Shown piece after piece: positions 50,851 to 60,144 of a stretch of 64,000 nucleotides of DNA. The number at the start of each line of letters is the position of its first letter. Within the stretch, counting starts at the first letter, position 1. Below the pieces are notes generated by a model that was not told the DNA's origin, did no database searches, and worked only from the letters and a program-made list of their open reading frames with translations. The stretch is taken from contig NZ_JAEULO010000031.1 in NCBI RefSeq assembly GCF_016793705.1, forward strand, positions 1 to 64,000, read 5' to 3'. A program made the position numbers and the translations under genes. Source of the stretch: Tabrizicola sp. Lineage in GTDB: Bacteria; Pseudomonadota; Alphaproteobacteria; Rhodobacterales; Rhodobacteraceae.

Positions 50851-51840
50851 TCACTTCGCTGCGGCGCGGGCCGCAGCCAGCCAGGAATCGTAGTCGGCCT
50901 GGTGCGCGGCGATCCATTCGTCGGCGTGGCGTTGCAGGTCTTCGGGCTTGTCCTCGCCCTTGGAAATGCGCAGTGCCTCGGCCGAGACGTCGTTGATGTC
51001 GATCTTGGCCGCTTCGAACAGCGCCTTGGCAGCCGGGTTGGCTTCCAGGAAGTCGTTGCGCGCCACGACGCGGATCGAGTCGACGGCGAAGCCCAGGTTC
51101 TTGCCGTTGAACTCGGTGTTCGCGGTCGCGCCATCGGGCAGCGGGGTGCCTTCCGGAACCGACAGCCATTCGGCATCCTTGCCCGGGACCAGCTCACCGG
51201 CGACCCAGTAGGGAACCCAGGTGTAATAGAGGATCGACCCGCCGTTATCCTTGCGTGCCATCGCGTCGCCGATCATCGCCGGATAGGCGCCCTGGTTGTG
51301 CGAGACGGTGTCGCGCAAGCCAAGCGCATCGAGATGCGTCTCGATCACCCGCTCGCAGCCCCAGCCGGGGATACAGCCCGCAAGGTCGGCCTTGCCGTCG
51401 CCATCGGCGTCGAAGCGCTTGGCGATTTCCGGGTCCTTCAGCATCGACAGGTCGGTGACGCCCGCCTGGTAGCTGGCTTCATCAACCATGTAACCCTGGA
51501 TCGCGCCGTCGATGTAGGTGCCGACCTTCGACATCACCGCATCGCCGCCGGCCTCCTGGAAGAAGGCGTCATGCAGCACGTCCCAGCTGACGGCCATGAA
51601 GTCCGCATCGCCCGCGCCGACCGCCAGGTGCATGGTCTGGTATTCGGCCTCGTTCGGGGTGGCGATGGTATAGCCCAGGTCTTCCAGCGCCTTGAACAGG
51701 ATCAGGTGCTGCATGTGCTCCTCGATCTGCGTCGGCATGATCGGGCGCACGGTCACGCCCTCGCCGGGCTTGTCGGCGTCCTGCGCGAAGGCGGGGACCG
51801 CAAGGGCCAGCGCCAAAGCCGTGGTCATGAACAGTTTCAT
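50851..51840 (-). CDS. proX: Glycine/proline-betaine ABC importer, binding protein
   Basis: A 329-residue periplasmic binding protein of the OpuAC/ProX family. The signal peptide ends LALAVPAFAQD. The mature part has VTVRPIMPTQIEEHMQHLIL and later DFMAVSWDVLHDAFF, EDLGYTIATPNEAEYQTMHL and LYYTWVPYWVAGEL, which contains Trp and Tyr suited for a quaternary-amine cage. GGGAGA precedes the ATG. It is the last of proV-proW-proX. Because it adjoins an hpbD-type catabolic cluster, proline betaine or hydroxyproline betaine is the likely ligand. Confidence 0.88.
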   Translation of the reverse strand: MKLFMTTALALALAVPAFAQDADKPGEGVTVRPIMPTQIEEHMQHLILFKALEDLGYTIATPNEAEYQTMHLAVGAGDADFMAVSWDVLHDAFFQEAGGDAVMSKVGTYIDGAIQGYMVDEASYQAGVTDLSMLKDPEIAKRFDADGDGKADLAGCIPGWGCERVIETHLDALGLRDTVSHNQGAYPAMIGDAMARKDNGGSILYYTWVPYWVAGELVPGKDAEWLSVPEGTPLPDGATANTEFNGKNLGFAVDSIRVVARNDFLEANPAAKALFEAAKIDINDVSAEALRISKGEDKPEDLQRHADEWIAAHQADYDSWLAAARAAAK

Positions 51841-51861
51841 TCGGTGTCTCCCGGTTGGTTT

Positions 51862-52800
51862 TCAGGTGGTCTTCTTGAACATGGCGGTGATCAGGCCCAC
51901 CGGCCCGGTCTCCCACCAATGGCGATGCCCGCGGTCCCGGCCCGACCGGCCAAGCCCCTGGGTGATCCGGTCCAGCACGATGGCCAGCATGACGATGCCG
52001 AGGCCGCCAACGATGGCCTTGCCCGCATCCAGCCGCCCCATCGCCCGCAGCACTTCGTTGCCGAGCCCCTTGACGGAAATCATCGAGGCGATGACCACCA
52101 TCGACAGGCTCAGCATGATTGTCTGGTTCAACCCGGCCAGAATGGTCGGCGTCGCCAGCGGCAGCTCGACCTTGCGCAGGATCTGCCCCGGCGAGGCCCC
52201 GAACGCCCGCGCCGCCTCCACCACGCTGGGGTTCACCCCCCGGATGCCAAGGCTGGTCAGCCGCACCAGCGGCGGCAGCGCGAAGATGATCGTCACGATC
52301 ACGCCCGAGACGTTGCCGATCCCGATCATCATCACGACCGGGACCAGATAGACGAAGGCCGGGATGGTCTGCATCGTATCCAGCACCGGCCGGATGAAGC
52401 CCTCGAACCGGTCGCTCTTGCCCGCCAGCACGCCCAAAGGTAGCCCGATCAGCACGCAGAGGATGACCGAGGCCACCACGATCGCCAGCGTCGTCATGGC
52501 GAGCCCCCAGGCCTCGGGTGCGAGCAGGCCGAGGATCACCAGACAGGCGCCCACCACGATGGCCCCACGCCGCCCGGCGGCCTGCCAGGCGATCAGCACC
52601 AGCACGACCAGCATCGCCATCGGCGGCGTCGCCTGCAAAGCGCTCTCGATCCCGACGATCACCGTTTCGAAGAACCGCTTGATCGGCTGGATCATCTCGC
52701 GGTTCGAAATCGCCCATTGCTTGATGCCATCGGCCCAGGACGCGATGCCCAGGTCGATCGAAGCGAAGGGGTTCAGCCAGTTGAAACCTTCGTCCGCCAT
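51862..52800 (-). CDS. proW: Betaine ABC importer, permease
   Basis: A 312-residue ProW-type permease. The N-terminal amphipathic part DEGFNWLNPFASIDLGIASW is followed by about six membrane segments. The EAA loop reads EAARAFGASPGQILRKVELP, and the family stretch AFVYLVPVVMMIGIGNVSGV is present. The ATG shares a base with the proV stop. It exports no signal of its own and works with ProV and ProX. Confidence 0.93.
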   Translation of the reverse strand: MADEGFNWLNPFASIDLGIASWADGIKQWAISNREMIQPIKRFFETVIVGIESALQATPPMAMLVVLVLIAWQAAGRRGAIVVGACLVILGLLAPEAWGLAMTTLAIVVASVILCVLIGLPLGVLAGKSDRFEGFIRPVLDTMQTIPAFVYLVPVVMMIGIGNVSGVIVTIIFALPPLVRLTSLGIRGVNPSVVEAARAFGASPGQILRKVELPLATPTILAGLNQTIMLSLSMVVIASMISVKGLGNEVLRAMGRLDAGKAIVGGLGIVMLAIVLDRITQGLGRSGRDRGHRHWWETGPVGLITAMFKKTT

Positions 52801-53870
52801 CACGCAGCCCTCTCTTCGTCACGTCCCTGGATGCCGCGTAGAAGCGCGCGCTTCGTCACCACGCCCACCGGCTGGCCTTCGGCCGCGATCAGGATCGGGT
52901 GATCCGTCCCCACCGCCAGGTCGACCAACTCGTTCAGGTTCATCTCGGGCTTGCCCACCGGCCAGCCGCCCGTCTCCTGCGGGCCCTGCGCCTGCACATA
53001 AGCGGCGAAGGGCTGCATGATCCGCGCCGCTGTCACCAGGTCCAGCTTGGAGATTCCGGCCACGAAATCAGCCACATAATCATCTGCAGGCTGGGTGACG
53101 ATCTCCTCGGGAGTGCCGATCTGCACCAGCACCCCGTCCTTCATGATCGCGATCCGGTCGCCGATGCGGATCGCCTCGTCCAAGTCATGCGTGATGAAGA
53201 TCGTGGTCTTGTGCAGTTCCGCCGACAGCTCCATGAACGTGCCCTGCAACTGCCGCCGGATCAGCGGGTCCAAGGCACTGAAGGGTTCGTCCATCAGCAG
53301 GATCGTCGGGTCCGCCGCCAGCGCCCGGGCCAGGCCCACCCGCTGCTGCATCCCGCCCGAAAGCTCGTCAGGGTATTTCCGGTCCCAGCCGGTCAGGTCC
53401 ACCATGTCGATGGCCTTCGCCGCCACCTTGGCCCGCTCGGTCTCGGACACGCCGCGCACTTCCAGCGAGAAGGCTACATTGTCGCGCACTGTCCGGTGCG
53501 GCATCAGCGCCATCGCCTGAAACACCATGCCGATCTTTTCCGCGCGAAGTTTGCGCAGCGTTTCGGCATTCATCGCGTTAACGTTCTGCCCCTCGATGAA
53601 CACCGTGCCCGAGGTCGGCTCGATCAGCCGGTTGATGTGGCGGATCAGCGTCGATTTCCCCGACCCCGACAGCCCCATGATGCAGAAGATCTCGCCCCGC
53701 CCCACGCTGAAGCTCGCGTCCTGCACCCCGACGACGCAATCGAACTCTTCACGGATATCCTTTTTTGACAGGCCCTTCGACCGCACGGCCTCCATCGCCT
53801 GACGCGACCTGTCACCGAAAATCTTCCAGATCCCCTCGCAGCGGATCACGTCCTCACGGGCATCAGCCAT
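52800..53870 (-). CDS. proV: Betaine ABC importer, ATPase
   Basis: A 356-residue ProV-type ATPase. Residues to about 60 form the ProV-specific N-terminus with SKKDIREEFDCVVGVQDASF. Walker A is GLSGSGKSTLIRHI, the signature is ELSGGMQQRVGLARAL, and Walker B is ILLMDEPFSALDP. A CBS-like regulatory region is at the C-terminus (PILIAAEGQPVGVVTKRALL), as in osmoregulated uptake systems. The start MADARE follows GGAGAG. It is divergent from gntR across a short AT-richer gap. Confidence 0.93.
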   Translation of the reverse strand: MADAREDVIRCEGIWKIFGDRSRQAMEAVRSKGLSKKDIREEFDCVVGVQDASFSVGRGEIFCIMGLSGSGKSTLIRHINRLIEPTSGTVFIEGQNVNAMNAETLRKLRAEKIGMVFQAMALMPHRTVRDNVAFSLEVRGVSETERAKVAAKAIDMVDLTGWDRKYPDELSGGMQQRVGLARALAADPTILLMDEPFSALDPLIRRQLQGTFMELSAELHKTTIFITHDLDEAIRIGDRIAIMKDGVLVQIGTPEEIVTQPADDYVADFVAGISKLDLVTAARIMQPFAAYVQAQGPQETGGWPVGKPEMNLNELVDLAVGTDHPILIAAEGQPVGVVTKRALLRGIQGRDEERAA

Positions 53871-53917
53871 GCAGAATCTCTCCCCCCGGTTTCCAGACTT
53901 CAACCACAAAACTTTTC

Positions 53918-53925
53918 TGTAGACA
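53918..53925. promoter_or_regulatory. Candidate GntR operator
   Basis: TGTAGACA is a perfect palindrome in the divergent proV-gntR gap, in the TGT-N2-ACA form used by FadR/FCD-type GntR regulators. A wider TGTAG...CTACA repeat spans 53918-53947. Confidence 0.4.
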
Positions 53926-54006
53926 ATATGTATTTTATCCGACTACACAGACGGCAAGCTACCTGAGTCTCTGTGAAGACCGGCGAGATCAGGCAGGAGA
54001 GAACCC

Positions 54007-54729
54007 GTGGACAGCGATTCCCGCAGCAAGAAGACGCAATGCATCGAGGACCTGCGCCGCCGGGTCCTGACCGAGGCATTGCAGCCGGGCATTTACCTGG
54101 ACGAGGTGGAACTCGCTGAAACCTACGGCATTTCCCGCCCGCCCCTGCGCGAGGTGCTGCGTCAGCTGGCGGGCGAAGGCTACCTCGTCCTGCACGAGAA
54201 CCGCGGCGCGCAGGTCGCGCCGATGTCGCACAAGACGATGCGCAACTTCTTCGTCGCGGCGCCGATGATCTATGCGGCGACCACCCGCCTTGCGGCGGAG
54301 AACGCGACGCCCGCGCAGATCGTGAAGCTCAAGGAATGCCAATGGGCCTTTCGCCAGGCGATCAAGTCGGGCGATTCGGCGGAACGCGCGCTCGGGAACG
54401 AACGCTTCCATTCCATCATCGGCGAAATGGCCGACAACGAATTCCTGATGCCCTCGTTGCGCCGCCTGCTGATCGACCACACCCGCATCGGGATGACCTT
54501 CTACAACCCCCGCAAGCTGCACCTCGCGCCCCAGCGCGAGCTTGCCGCCGACCAGCACGACCAGTTCATCGACCTGATCGAGGCTGGCGATGCCGACGCT
54601 GCCGGCGACCTCGCAGTCGCCCATTGGGAGCTTTCGCGCCAGCAGATCGAAAGCTTCGTTACTCCCGAAAGCATGACCATTCCACTTGGCCGCGCGCCAG
54701 GGCAGTCCGAAACACGAGGAGCCTCATGA
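54007..54729 (+). CDS. GntR-family (FCD) transcriptional regulator
   Basis: A 240-residue regulator with an N-terminal winged helix (EVELAETYGISRPPLREVLR, then EGYLVLHENRGAQVAPMS) and a C-terminal FCD sensor domain (residues 85-225). The FCD domain holds metal- or ligand-binding His in NERFHSIIGEM, LLIDHTRIG and ADQHDQF. It heads the operon of the DapA-like, aldehyde dehydrogenase, reductase and oxidase genes and overlaps the first of them by four bases. It likely controls this operon and divergent proVWX. Confidence 0.9.
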   Translation: MDSDSRSKKTQCIEDLRRRVLTEALQPGIYLDEVELAETYGISRPPLREVLRQLAGEGYLVLHENRGAQVAPMSHKTMRNFFVAAPMIYAATTRLAAENATPAQIVKLKECQWAFRQAIKSGDSAERALGNERFHSIIGEMADNEFLMPSLRRLLIDHTRIGMTFYNPRKLHLAPQRELAADQHDQFIDLIEAGDADAAGDLAVAHWELSRQQIESFVTPESMTIPLGRAPGQSETRGAS

Positions 54730-55628
54730 AATTCGAAGGCATCTATACACCCGCCATCACACCGCATCGTGAGGATGGGTCCATCGACCGCGACGCATTC
54801 GTCGCCCAGCTGGAATATCTGATCGCGCAGGGCGTCCACGGCATCATCAACGGCGGCTCGACCGGGGAATACTACGCCCAGTCGATGCAGGAACGGCTGG
54901 AGATGGCCTCCCTCGCCCGCGATGTCACCAAAGGCCGCACGCATCTGATGGTCGGCACCGTGGCGATCCGGCTGGAGGACTCGATCACCATGGCCGAACA
55001 CGCGGCCAAGATCGGGGCCGATTCGATCCTCGTCGGCTCGCCGCCCTATTCGGTTCCGACCGAACAGGAAAACGCCTTGAACGCGCTGGCCATCGACCGC
55101 GCCGCCGATCTGCCGATCATGCTCTACAACTACCCGGGCCGGATGGGCATCAACATGGGCGAGGAGTTTCTCGACCGTGTCGGCCGGTCCGCCAACTTCG
55201 CGGCCATCAAGGAATCCTCGGGCGATATCAACCGGGTGCACCTTCTCGCCCGCGACTACCCGCATATCCAGATGTCCTGCGGCATGGACGACCAGGCGCT
55301 GGAATTCTTCGCCTGGGGCGCGCGCAGCTGGGTCTGCGGTGGCTCGAACTTCCTGCCCGCCGAACACCTCGCCCTCTACAAGGCCTGCGCGGTGGAGGGC
55401 AACTTCGACAAGGGCCGCCGGATCATGTCGGCGCTGATGCCGCTGATGCGGGTGCTGGAACAGGGAGGAAAGTTCATCCAGTGCATCAAGCACGGCTGCG
55501 AGATGATGGGCCAGTACGCCGGCCCCCCGCGCCCCCCGCTCAAAGGCCTGAACAAGGACGACAAGCGCCAGCTGGAACAGACCGTGCGCGTCCTCAAGAC
55601 CACCATCGCCCAGATCGTTGCGGAGTAA
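54726..55628 (+). CDS. DapA-family lyase/deaminase
   Basis: A 300-residue TIM-barrel aldolase of the dihydrodipicolinate synthase superfamily. The Schiff-base Lys is Lys162 in FAAIKESSGD, the catalytic Tyr is Tyr134 in LYNYPGR, and the GSTGEYYAQ loop is at 44-52. True DapA functions elsewhere; catabolic members include 4-hydroxy-2-oxoglutarate aldolase, KDG aldolase and the deaminase that turns 1-pyrroline-4-hydroxy-2-carboxylate into 2-oxoglutarate semialdehyde. The next gene is an aldehyde dehydrogenase and hpbD is nearby, so the deaminase is my preferred call. This is inferred from context. Confidence 0.72.
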   Translation: MKFEGIYTPAITPHREDGSIDRDAFVAQLEYLIAQGVHGIINGGSTGEYYAQSMQERLEMASLARDVTKGRTHLMVGTVAIRLEDSITMAEHAAKIGADSILVGSPPYSVPTEQENALNALAIDRAADLPIMLYNYPGRMGINMGEEFLDRVGRSANFAAIKESSGDINRVHLLARDYPHIQMSCGMDDQALEFFAWGARSWVCGGSNFLPAEHLALYKACAVEGNFDKGRRIMSALMPLMRVLEQGGKFIQCIKHGCEMMGQYAGPPRPPLKGLNKDDKRQLEQTVRVLKTTIAQIVAE

Positions 55629-55631
55629 GCC

Positions 55632-57125
55632 ATGAGCCTCCTGACCACCGAAGAATACAAGGCCATCGCCGCCGGTCTCTCCTTCCCGACGACCGCCTTC
55701 ATCGACGGCCACTTCCGCCCCGCAATCAGCGGCAAGACCTTCGACACGCTGAACCCCGCCACCGGCGCAGTGCTGGCCAAGGTCGCCGCCTGTGGCCCCG
55801 AGGATGTGGACCTCGCCGTCCAGAAAGCCCGCGACGCCTTCGAGGATGGCCGCTGGTCGCGCCTGCACCCGAAGGAACGCAAGGAAACGCTCATCAAGCT
55901 GGCGAAGCTGGTGAAGCGCAACGCCCGCGAACTCGCTGTGCTGGAATCGCTCGACTCAGGGAAAACGATCTACGACTGCGAACAGGTCGATGTGCCGGAA
56001 ACCATCAACTGCCTGACCTGGCACGCCGAGCTGATCGACAAGATCTACGACCAGGTCGCCCCGGCCAGTGACAACCACATCGCCATGATCGTCCGCGAAC
56101 CCGTGGGCGTCGTCGGCCTCGTCCTGCCCTGGAACTTCCCCCTCCTGATGCTCGCCTGGAAGATCGGCCCCGCCTTGGCCGCCGGCTGCTCGGTCATCGT
56201 CAAACCCGCCGAGGAAACCCCCCTCACCACCCTCCGCATGGCCGAACTGGCGATGGAGGCCGGCATCCCGCCCGGCGTCTTCAACGTCGTCCCCGGCGCC
56301 GGCCCCGACGTGGGCGAACCTATCGGTCGCCACATGGACATCGACGCCGTCTCCTTCACCGGCTCGACCGAAACCGGCCGCCGCTTCCTGCGCTATGCCG
56401 CCGAATCCAATCTCAAGGAAGTCACCCTTGAAATGGGCGGCAAGAACCCCGCCGTGGTCCTCGATGATGCCGAGAACATCGACCGTGTCGCCGCCCATAT
56501 CGTCAACGGCGCCTTCTGGAACATGGGCGAGAATTGCTCCGCCTCGTCCCGCCTGATCGTGCAGAAGGGCATCAAGGACGAACTTCTGAAACGCATCGTC
56601 GCCCATACCCGCGAATGGCCGATGGGCGACCCTCTCGACCCGACCAACCGCGTCGGCGCGCTTGTCTCGAAGGCGCATTTCGACAAGGTGGCCAGCTACC
56701 TCGACAAAGGCCCGAAAGTCATCCTCGGCGGCAAGGCCGAAAAGGGTTTCGTCGAACCCACCATCCTCGACACCCCTCGCGACGCGAAGCAGGCGAAGGA
56801 AGAAATCTTCGGCCCCGTCCTCTCCGTCCTCACCGTCGACAGCTTCGACGAGGCCATTGCGTTGGCCAACGACACCGAATACGGCCTCGCCGCCAGTATC
56901 TTCACCGCCAACGTCAAGCGCGCGCTCCGCGGCGCCCGCGCGCTGCGCGCCGGGACCGTCACCGTGAACTCCTTCGGCGAGGGCGACATCTCCACCCCCT
57001 TCGGCGGCTTCAAGCAATCGGGGTTCGGTGGCCGCGACAACGGCATCCACGCCCATGACCAGTACACTCAGGTCAAGACGATCTGGGTCGACCTCGCCGA
57101 CGACGCGGACGAAGCCGTCGGCTGA
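55632..57125 (+). CDS. NAD(P)-dependent aldehyde dehydrogenase
   Basis: A 497-residue ALDH. The catalytic Cys is Cys302 in NMGENCSASSR and the general base is Glu267 in TLEMGGKNP. The nucleotide-binding region has FTGSTETGRRF. The start and end resemble E. coli PuuC (for example AMIVREPVGVVGLVLPWNFP and TPFGGFKQSGFGGRDNGIHA). It begins three bases after the DapA-like gene. If that gene makes 2-oxoglutarate semialdehyde, this would give 2-oxoglutarate. A gamma-aminobutyraldehyde or betaine-aldehyde substrate is the alternative. Confidence 0.9.
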   Translation: MSLLTTEEYKAIAAGLSFPTTAFIDGHFRPAISGKTFDTLNPATGAVLAKVAACGPEDVDLAVQKARDAFEDGRWSRLHPKERKETLIKLAKLVKRNARELAVLESLDSGKTIYDCEQVDVPETINCLTWHAELIDKIYDQVAPASDNHIAMIVREPVGVVGLVLPWNFPLLMLAWKIGPALAAGCSVIVKPAEETPLTTLRMAELAMEAGIPPGVFNVVPGAGPDVGEPIGRHMDIDAVSFTGSTETGRRFLRYAAESNLKEVTLEMGGKNPAVVLDDAENIDRVAAHIVNGAFWNMGENCSASSRLIVQKGIKDELLKRIVAHTREWPMGDPLDPTNRVGALVSKAHFDKVASYLDKGPKVILGGKAEKGFVEPTILDTPRDAKQAKEEIFGPVLSVLTVDSFDEAIALANDTEYGLAASIFTANVKRALRGARALRAGTVTVNSFGEGDISTPFGGFKQSGFGGRDNGIHAHDQYTQVKTIWVDLADDADEAVG

Positions 57126-57127
57126 TC

Positions 57128-57892
57128 ATGCGCGTCGGGTTCCTCGGCACCGGAGAGATCACCGCCGCCATGGTGCGCGGCCTGAAAGGCCAGGGTCACA
57201 GGATCCTGGTCTCGCCCCGCAACGCCGCCATGGCCGCGACCCTCGCCGCCGAAGTGCCCGAAGTCGCCATCGCCCCCAACGAACAGGTGGTAGAGGGGTC
57301 CGATGTGGTCTTCCTCTGCCTCCTCGCCCGCGTGGCAGCCGAGGTTCTCCCCAGCCTTCCCTTCCGCGCGGGCCAATCCGTCATCTCGGTCATGGTCGAC
57401 GCCCCCCTCGCCACCCTGCGCACCCTTTGCGCCCCCGCAACCGACATCGCCATCACCATTCCGCTCCCTCCGATCACCACCGGCGGCTGCCCGCTGCCGG
57501 TCTACCCGGCCTCCCCTGCGCTCGACGCCCTTTTCGGCGAGAAGAACCTGATCCTGCCGCAACCCTTCGAGGCCGCCCTCAACGCCCATCTCGGCGCCTC
57601 GGCCCTCTGCTCGCCGATCCTCGACCAGCTCCTCACCGCGACCGAATGGCTGGCCGGTCACACCGGCAACCCCGCCGCTGCCGAGGCCTATATCGCCGCC
57701 ATGATCCGCGGCTACCTGCCCGAGCGCGCGGCAGAGGGCGACCTTGCCGAGGCACTGAAAAAGCTTTCCACCGAAGGCGGCCTCAACGCCACCTTGCGCG
57801 CGGCGATGGCGCCTGCGAAAGAATCGCTCCGCCAAGGCCTGACCGCATTCCACAGCCGCCTCGGGCTGGATGATCCCAAAGGACGGACATGA
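57128..57892 (+). CDS. Pyrroline-5-carboxylate-reductase-like protein
   Basis: A 254-residue NAD(P)-binding reductase of the ProC family. GFLGTGEITAAMVRGLKGQG is the Rossmann start. The second half is the helical ProC dimer domain, though less conserved than housekeeping ProC: the usual GSGPAY segment is absent and ALCSPILDQLLTATEWLAGH is in its place. A catabolic role is more likely than proline synthesis. In this setting it might reduce a cyclic imine such as 1-pyrroline-2-carboxylate, which is a guess. It is coupled to the next gene by an ATGA overlap. Confidence 0.7.
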   Translation: MRVGFLGTGEITAAMVRGLKGQGHRILVSPRNAAMAATLAAEVPEVAIAPNEQVVEGSDVVFLCLLARVAAEVLPSLPFRAGQSVISVMVDAPLATLRTLCAPATDIAITIPLPPITTGGCPLPVYPASPALDALFGEKNLILPQPFEAALNAHLGASALCSPILDQLLTATEWLAGHTGNPAAAEAYIAAMIRGYLPERAAEGDLAEALKKLSTEGGLNATLRAAMAPAKESLRQGLTAFHSRLGLDDPKGRT

Positions 57893-59229
57893 CCGCCTTC
57901 ACCGCCCGCCGCACCCCCGTCCACAAGGGCCCCGCCGCCTGGTCGGCCATCCTGCCCGGCCAGCCCGCCCCGGTCAGCCTTCCCGGCAACCAGACCGCCG
58001 ACGTCGCCATCATCGGCGGCGGCTTCGCGGGTCTTTCCGCCGCCCGCCGGTTGCGCCAGCTGGACCCGACGCTCAAGGTCGCCGTCCTCGAAGCCTCCCG
58101 CCTCGCCGAAGGTGCCTCGGGCCGCAATTCCGGCTTCATGATCGACCTGCCGCACGAGCTTACCTCCGACGATTACGCGGGTCACGGCGACGACCGCGGC
58201 ATGATCGCGCTGAACCGCCAGGCCATCGCCTTCGCCAAGGGCGCGGTGCAGGACTACGGCATCGCTCCTGCCTATTTCGACCCCATCGGCAAGGTGAACG
58301 GCGCGGCCTCCGCCACCGCCGATGCGCTGAATCGCAGCTACGCCGACCACCTCACCTCGCTTGGCGAGCCGAACGAACGCCTTGACGCGCAGGGCATGGC
58401 CGACCTCACCGGCAGCCGCCACTATGTCTCCGGCCTCTACACCCCCGGCACGGTGATGCTGCAACCCGCAGGCTTCATCCGCGGCTTCGGCGAAGGCCTC
58501 CGCGCCGTTGGCACCGGCGTCTGGGAGAACAGCCCCGTCACCGCCTTCAGCCGCTCCGGCAGCGGCTGGGCCGTCACCACCGCCAAGGGCACCGTCAGTG
58601 CAGGCAAGGTGATCCTCGCCAACAACGGCCATCTCGAAAGCTTCGGCTTCGCGAGAGACAGGCTGATGCACGTCTTCCTCTACGCCTCGATGACGGTGGA
58701 CCTGCCCCCCGAGACGCTGAAGCAGCTCGGCGGCCAGCCCCGCTGGGGCGTCACGCCCTCCGACCCGATGGGCACCACCATGCGCCGGATCGACACCGCC
58801 CTTGGCGGCAACCGCATCATCACCCGCACCTGCGCCAGCTTCCTGCCCGGGATGGAGCCTTCCGACGCCACACTGAGACGCACCGCCACCGTCCACCGCC
58901 AGAAATTCGCCGACCGCTACCCCGCGCTTCGGGACGTGAAGCAGGAATACACCTGGGCCGGGCACCTCTGCCTGACCCGCAACGCCGTCTCCATCGCGCG
59001 CGAGCTGGAACCGGGCCTTTACGCCGCCACCGTCTGCAACGGCCTCGGCACCGCGCGGAGCACCCTCACCGGCATCGCCGCCGCCGAACTGGCGATGGGC
59101 CAGGAAACCGACGCCACCCGCCATTTCGCCGCCGAGGCCCAGCCCAGCAAACTCCCCCCGAAACCCTTCTCCACCCTTGGCGCGAATATCTTCCTGCGCT
59201 TCAAGGAATGGCGCGCCGGGGCGGAATGA
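57889..59229 (+). CDS. FAD-dependent amine/D-amino-acid oxidoreductase (DAO family)
   Basis: A 446-residue flavoprotein. VAIIGGGFAGLSAARRLRQL is the FAD-binding motif, and LAEGASGRNSGFMIDLPHE is the loop typical of the PuuB/OrdL and sarcosine-oxidase-like branch. C-terminal NGLGTARSTLTGIAAAELA closes the FAD site. It should oxidise a secondary or primary amine to the imine. Next to an hpbD gene it is a good candidate for cis-4-hydroxy-D-proline (or D-proline) oxidation. It is the last gene of the GntR-led operon. Confidence 0.85.
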   Translation: MTAFTARRTPVHKGPAAWSAILPGQPAPVSLPGNQTADVAIIGGGFAGLSAARRLRQLDPTLKVAVLEASRLAEGASGRNSGFMIDLPHELTSDDYAGHGDDRGMIALNRQAIAFAKGAVQDYGIAPAYFDPIGKVNGAASATADALNRSYADHLTSLGEPNERLDAQGMADLTGSRHYVSGLYTPGTVMLQPAGFIRGFGEGLRAVGTGVWENSPVTAFSRSGSGWAVTTAKGTVSAGKVILANNGHLESFGFARDRLMHVFLYASMTVDLPPETLKQLGGQPRWGVTPSDPMGTTMRRIDTALGGNRIITRTCASFLPGMEPSDATLRRTATVHRQKFADRYPALRDVKQEYTWAGHLCLTRNAVSIARELEPGLYAATVCNGLGTARSTLTGIAAAELAMGQETDATRHFAAEAQPSKLPPKPFSTLGANIFLRFKEWRAGAE

Positions 59230-59304
59230 ACCGTCGCGATCAACCCAGATCGCCCTCGGCGAGCGGCCCAGAAACCGCCAATAGCCCCTCCCCGCGACCC
59301 GCAG

Positions 59305-59324
59305 GGTGCGTGATTTCACGCACC
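59305..59324. other. Perfect 9-bp inverted repeat between convergent genes
   Basis: GGTGCGTGA and TCACGCACC flank two T bases in the 186-base gap between the oxidase and the first SDR gene. There is no strong T-run. A second palindrome, TGTCCACCGTGGACA, follows at 59400-59414. Both may be transcription-end or repeat elements. Confidence 0.6.
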
Positions 59325-59415
59325 TTCCTTTCGCCTGCATTCCTTGTCAAACGGTTAACGCCCACGCGCAAGCCATTGATTTCGCGCAGTCGGATTTTTT
59401 GTCCACCGTGGACAC

Positions 59416-60144
59416 TCACGGCAGCGACAGCTTCGCCATCCGTCCGCCGTCTACCGTCCAGACCTGCCCGGTGACGAACCCCGCCTCCTCGGAGGCCAGC
59501 CAGGCCACCAGCGCCGCCACCTCCTCCGGCCGCCCGGTTCGCCCGACCGGATGGATCTTCCCGATGTTCGCCCGGAACCCCACCGGATCCGGCATCCCCT
59601 CGACGAAGGCCTCGTTCAACTCGGTGTCGATCCATCCCGGAGCCACCGCATTGCACCGCACCTCCCGCGAGTGATCGACGGCAACGGCCCGGGTCAGCCC
59701 GTGCAGCCCGGCCTTCGAGGCACAGTAGGCCGCATGGGTCGGGTTCGACCCCAGCCCCTCGATGCTGCCGATGTTGACGATGCTGCCCCGGACCGCCCGC
59801 AGATGCGGCAGCGCCGCCTTGATCAGCAGGAACGGCGCGGTCAGGTTCACCCGCAGCGTCCGCTCCCAGTCGGCAAGGCTCATCTCCTCGACCCCCGCCT
59901 CCTGCATGATCCCGGCGTTGTTGACCAGCACGTCCAGCCGCCCGGCCCGCCCGACGACCTCTCCCACCGCCGCCGCCGGGGCCGCAGCATCGGAGAAGTC
60001 CGCCTCGATCCCCTCGAACTCGGCATCCGACCCGCGCTGCGCGGTGAAGACCCGTGCCCCCTCCGAGGCCAGCCTCCGGGCAATCGCCTGCCCGATCCCC
60101 GACCGCCCGCCCGTGACCAGGGCCACCTTGCCGTCGAACCTCAT
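59416..60144 (-). CDS. Short-chain dehydrogenase/reductase (SDR 1)
   Basis: A 242-residue classical SDR. Cofactor motif [12 protein letters not shown], structural NNAG in [11 protein letters not shown], and the catalytic Ser-Tyr-x3-Lys in NIGSIEG and YCASKAG are intact. An alcohol or ketone on a catabolic intermediate is the likely substrate. It starts inside the SDR 2 stop codon. It ends the minus-strand operon. Its 242 residues equal the neighbour's length, but the two sequences differ clearly, so duplication is old. Confidence 0.92.
   Translation of the reverse strand: MRFDGKVALVTGGRSGIGQAIARRLASEGARVFTAQRGSDAEFEGIEADFSDAAAPAAAVGEVVGRAGRLDVLVNNAGIMQEAGVEEMSLADWERTLRVNLTAPFLLIKAALPHLRAVRGSIVNIGSIEGLGSNPTHAAYCASKAGLHGLTRAVAVDHSREVRCNAVAPGWIDTELNEAFVEGMPDPVGFRANIGKIHPVGRTGRPEEVAALVAWLASEEAGFVTGQVWTVDGGRMAKLSLP

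Noticed and set aside
59741-59752. GGGTTCGACCCC resembling a tRNA T-arm
   Set aside because: It is inside an intact SDR gene, and no acceptor, D or anticodon stem surrounds it.
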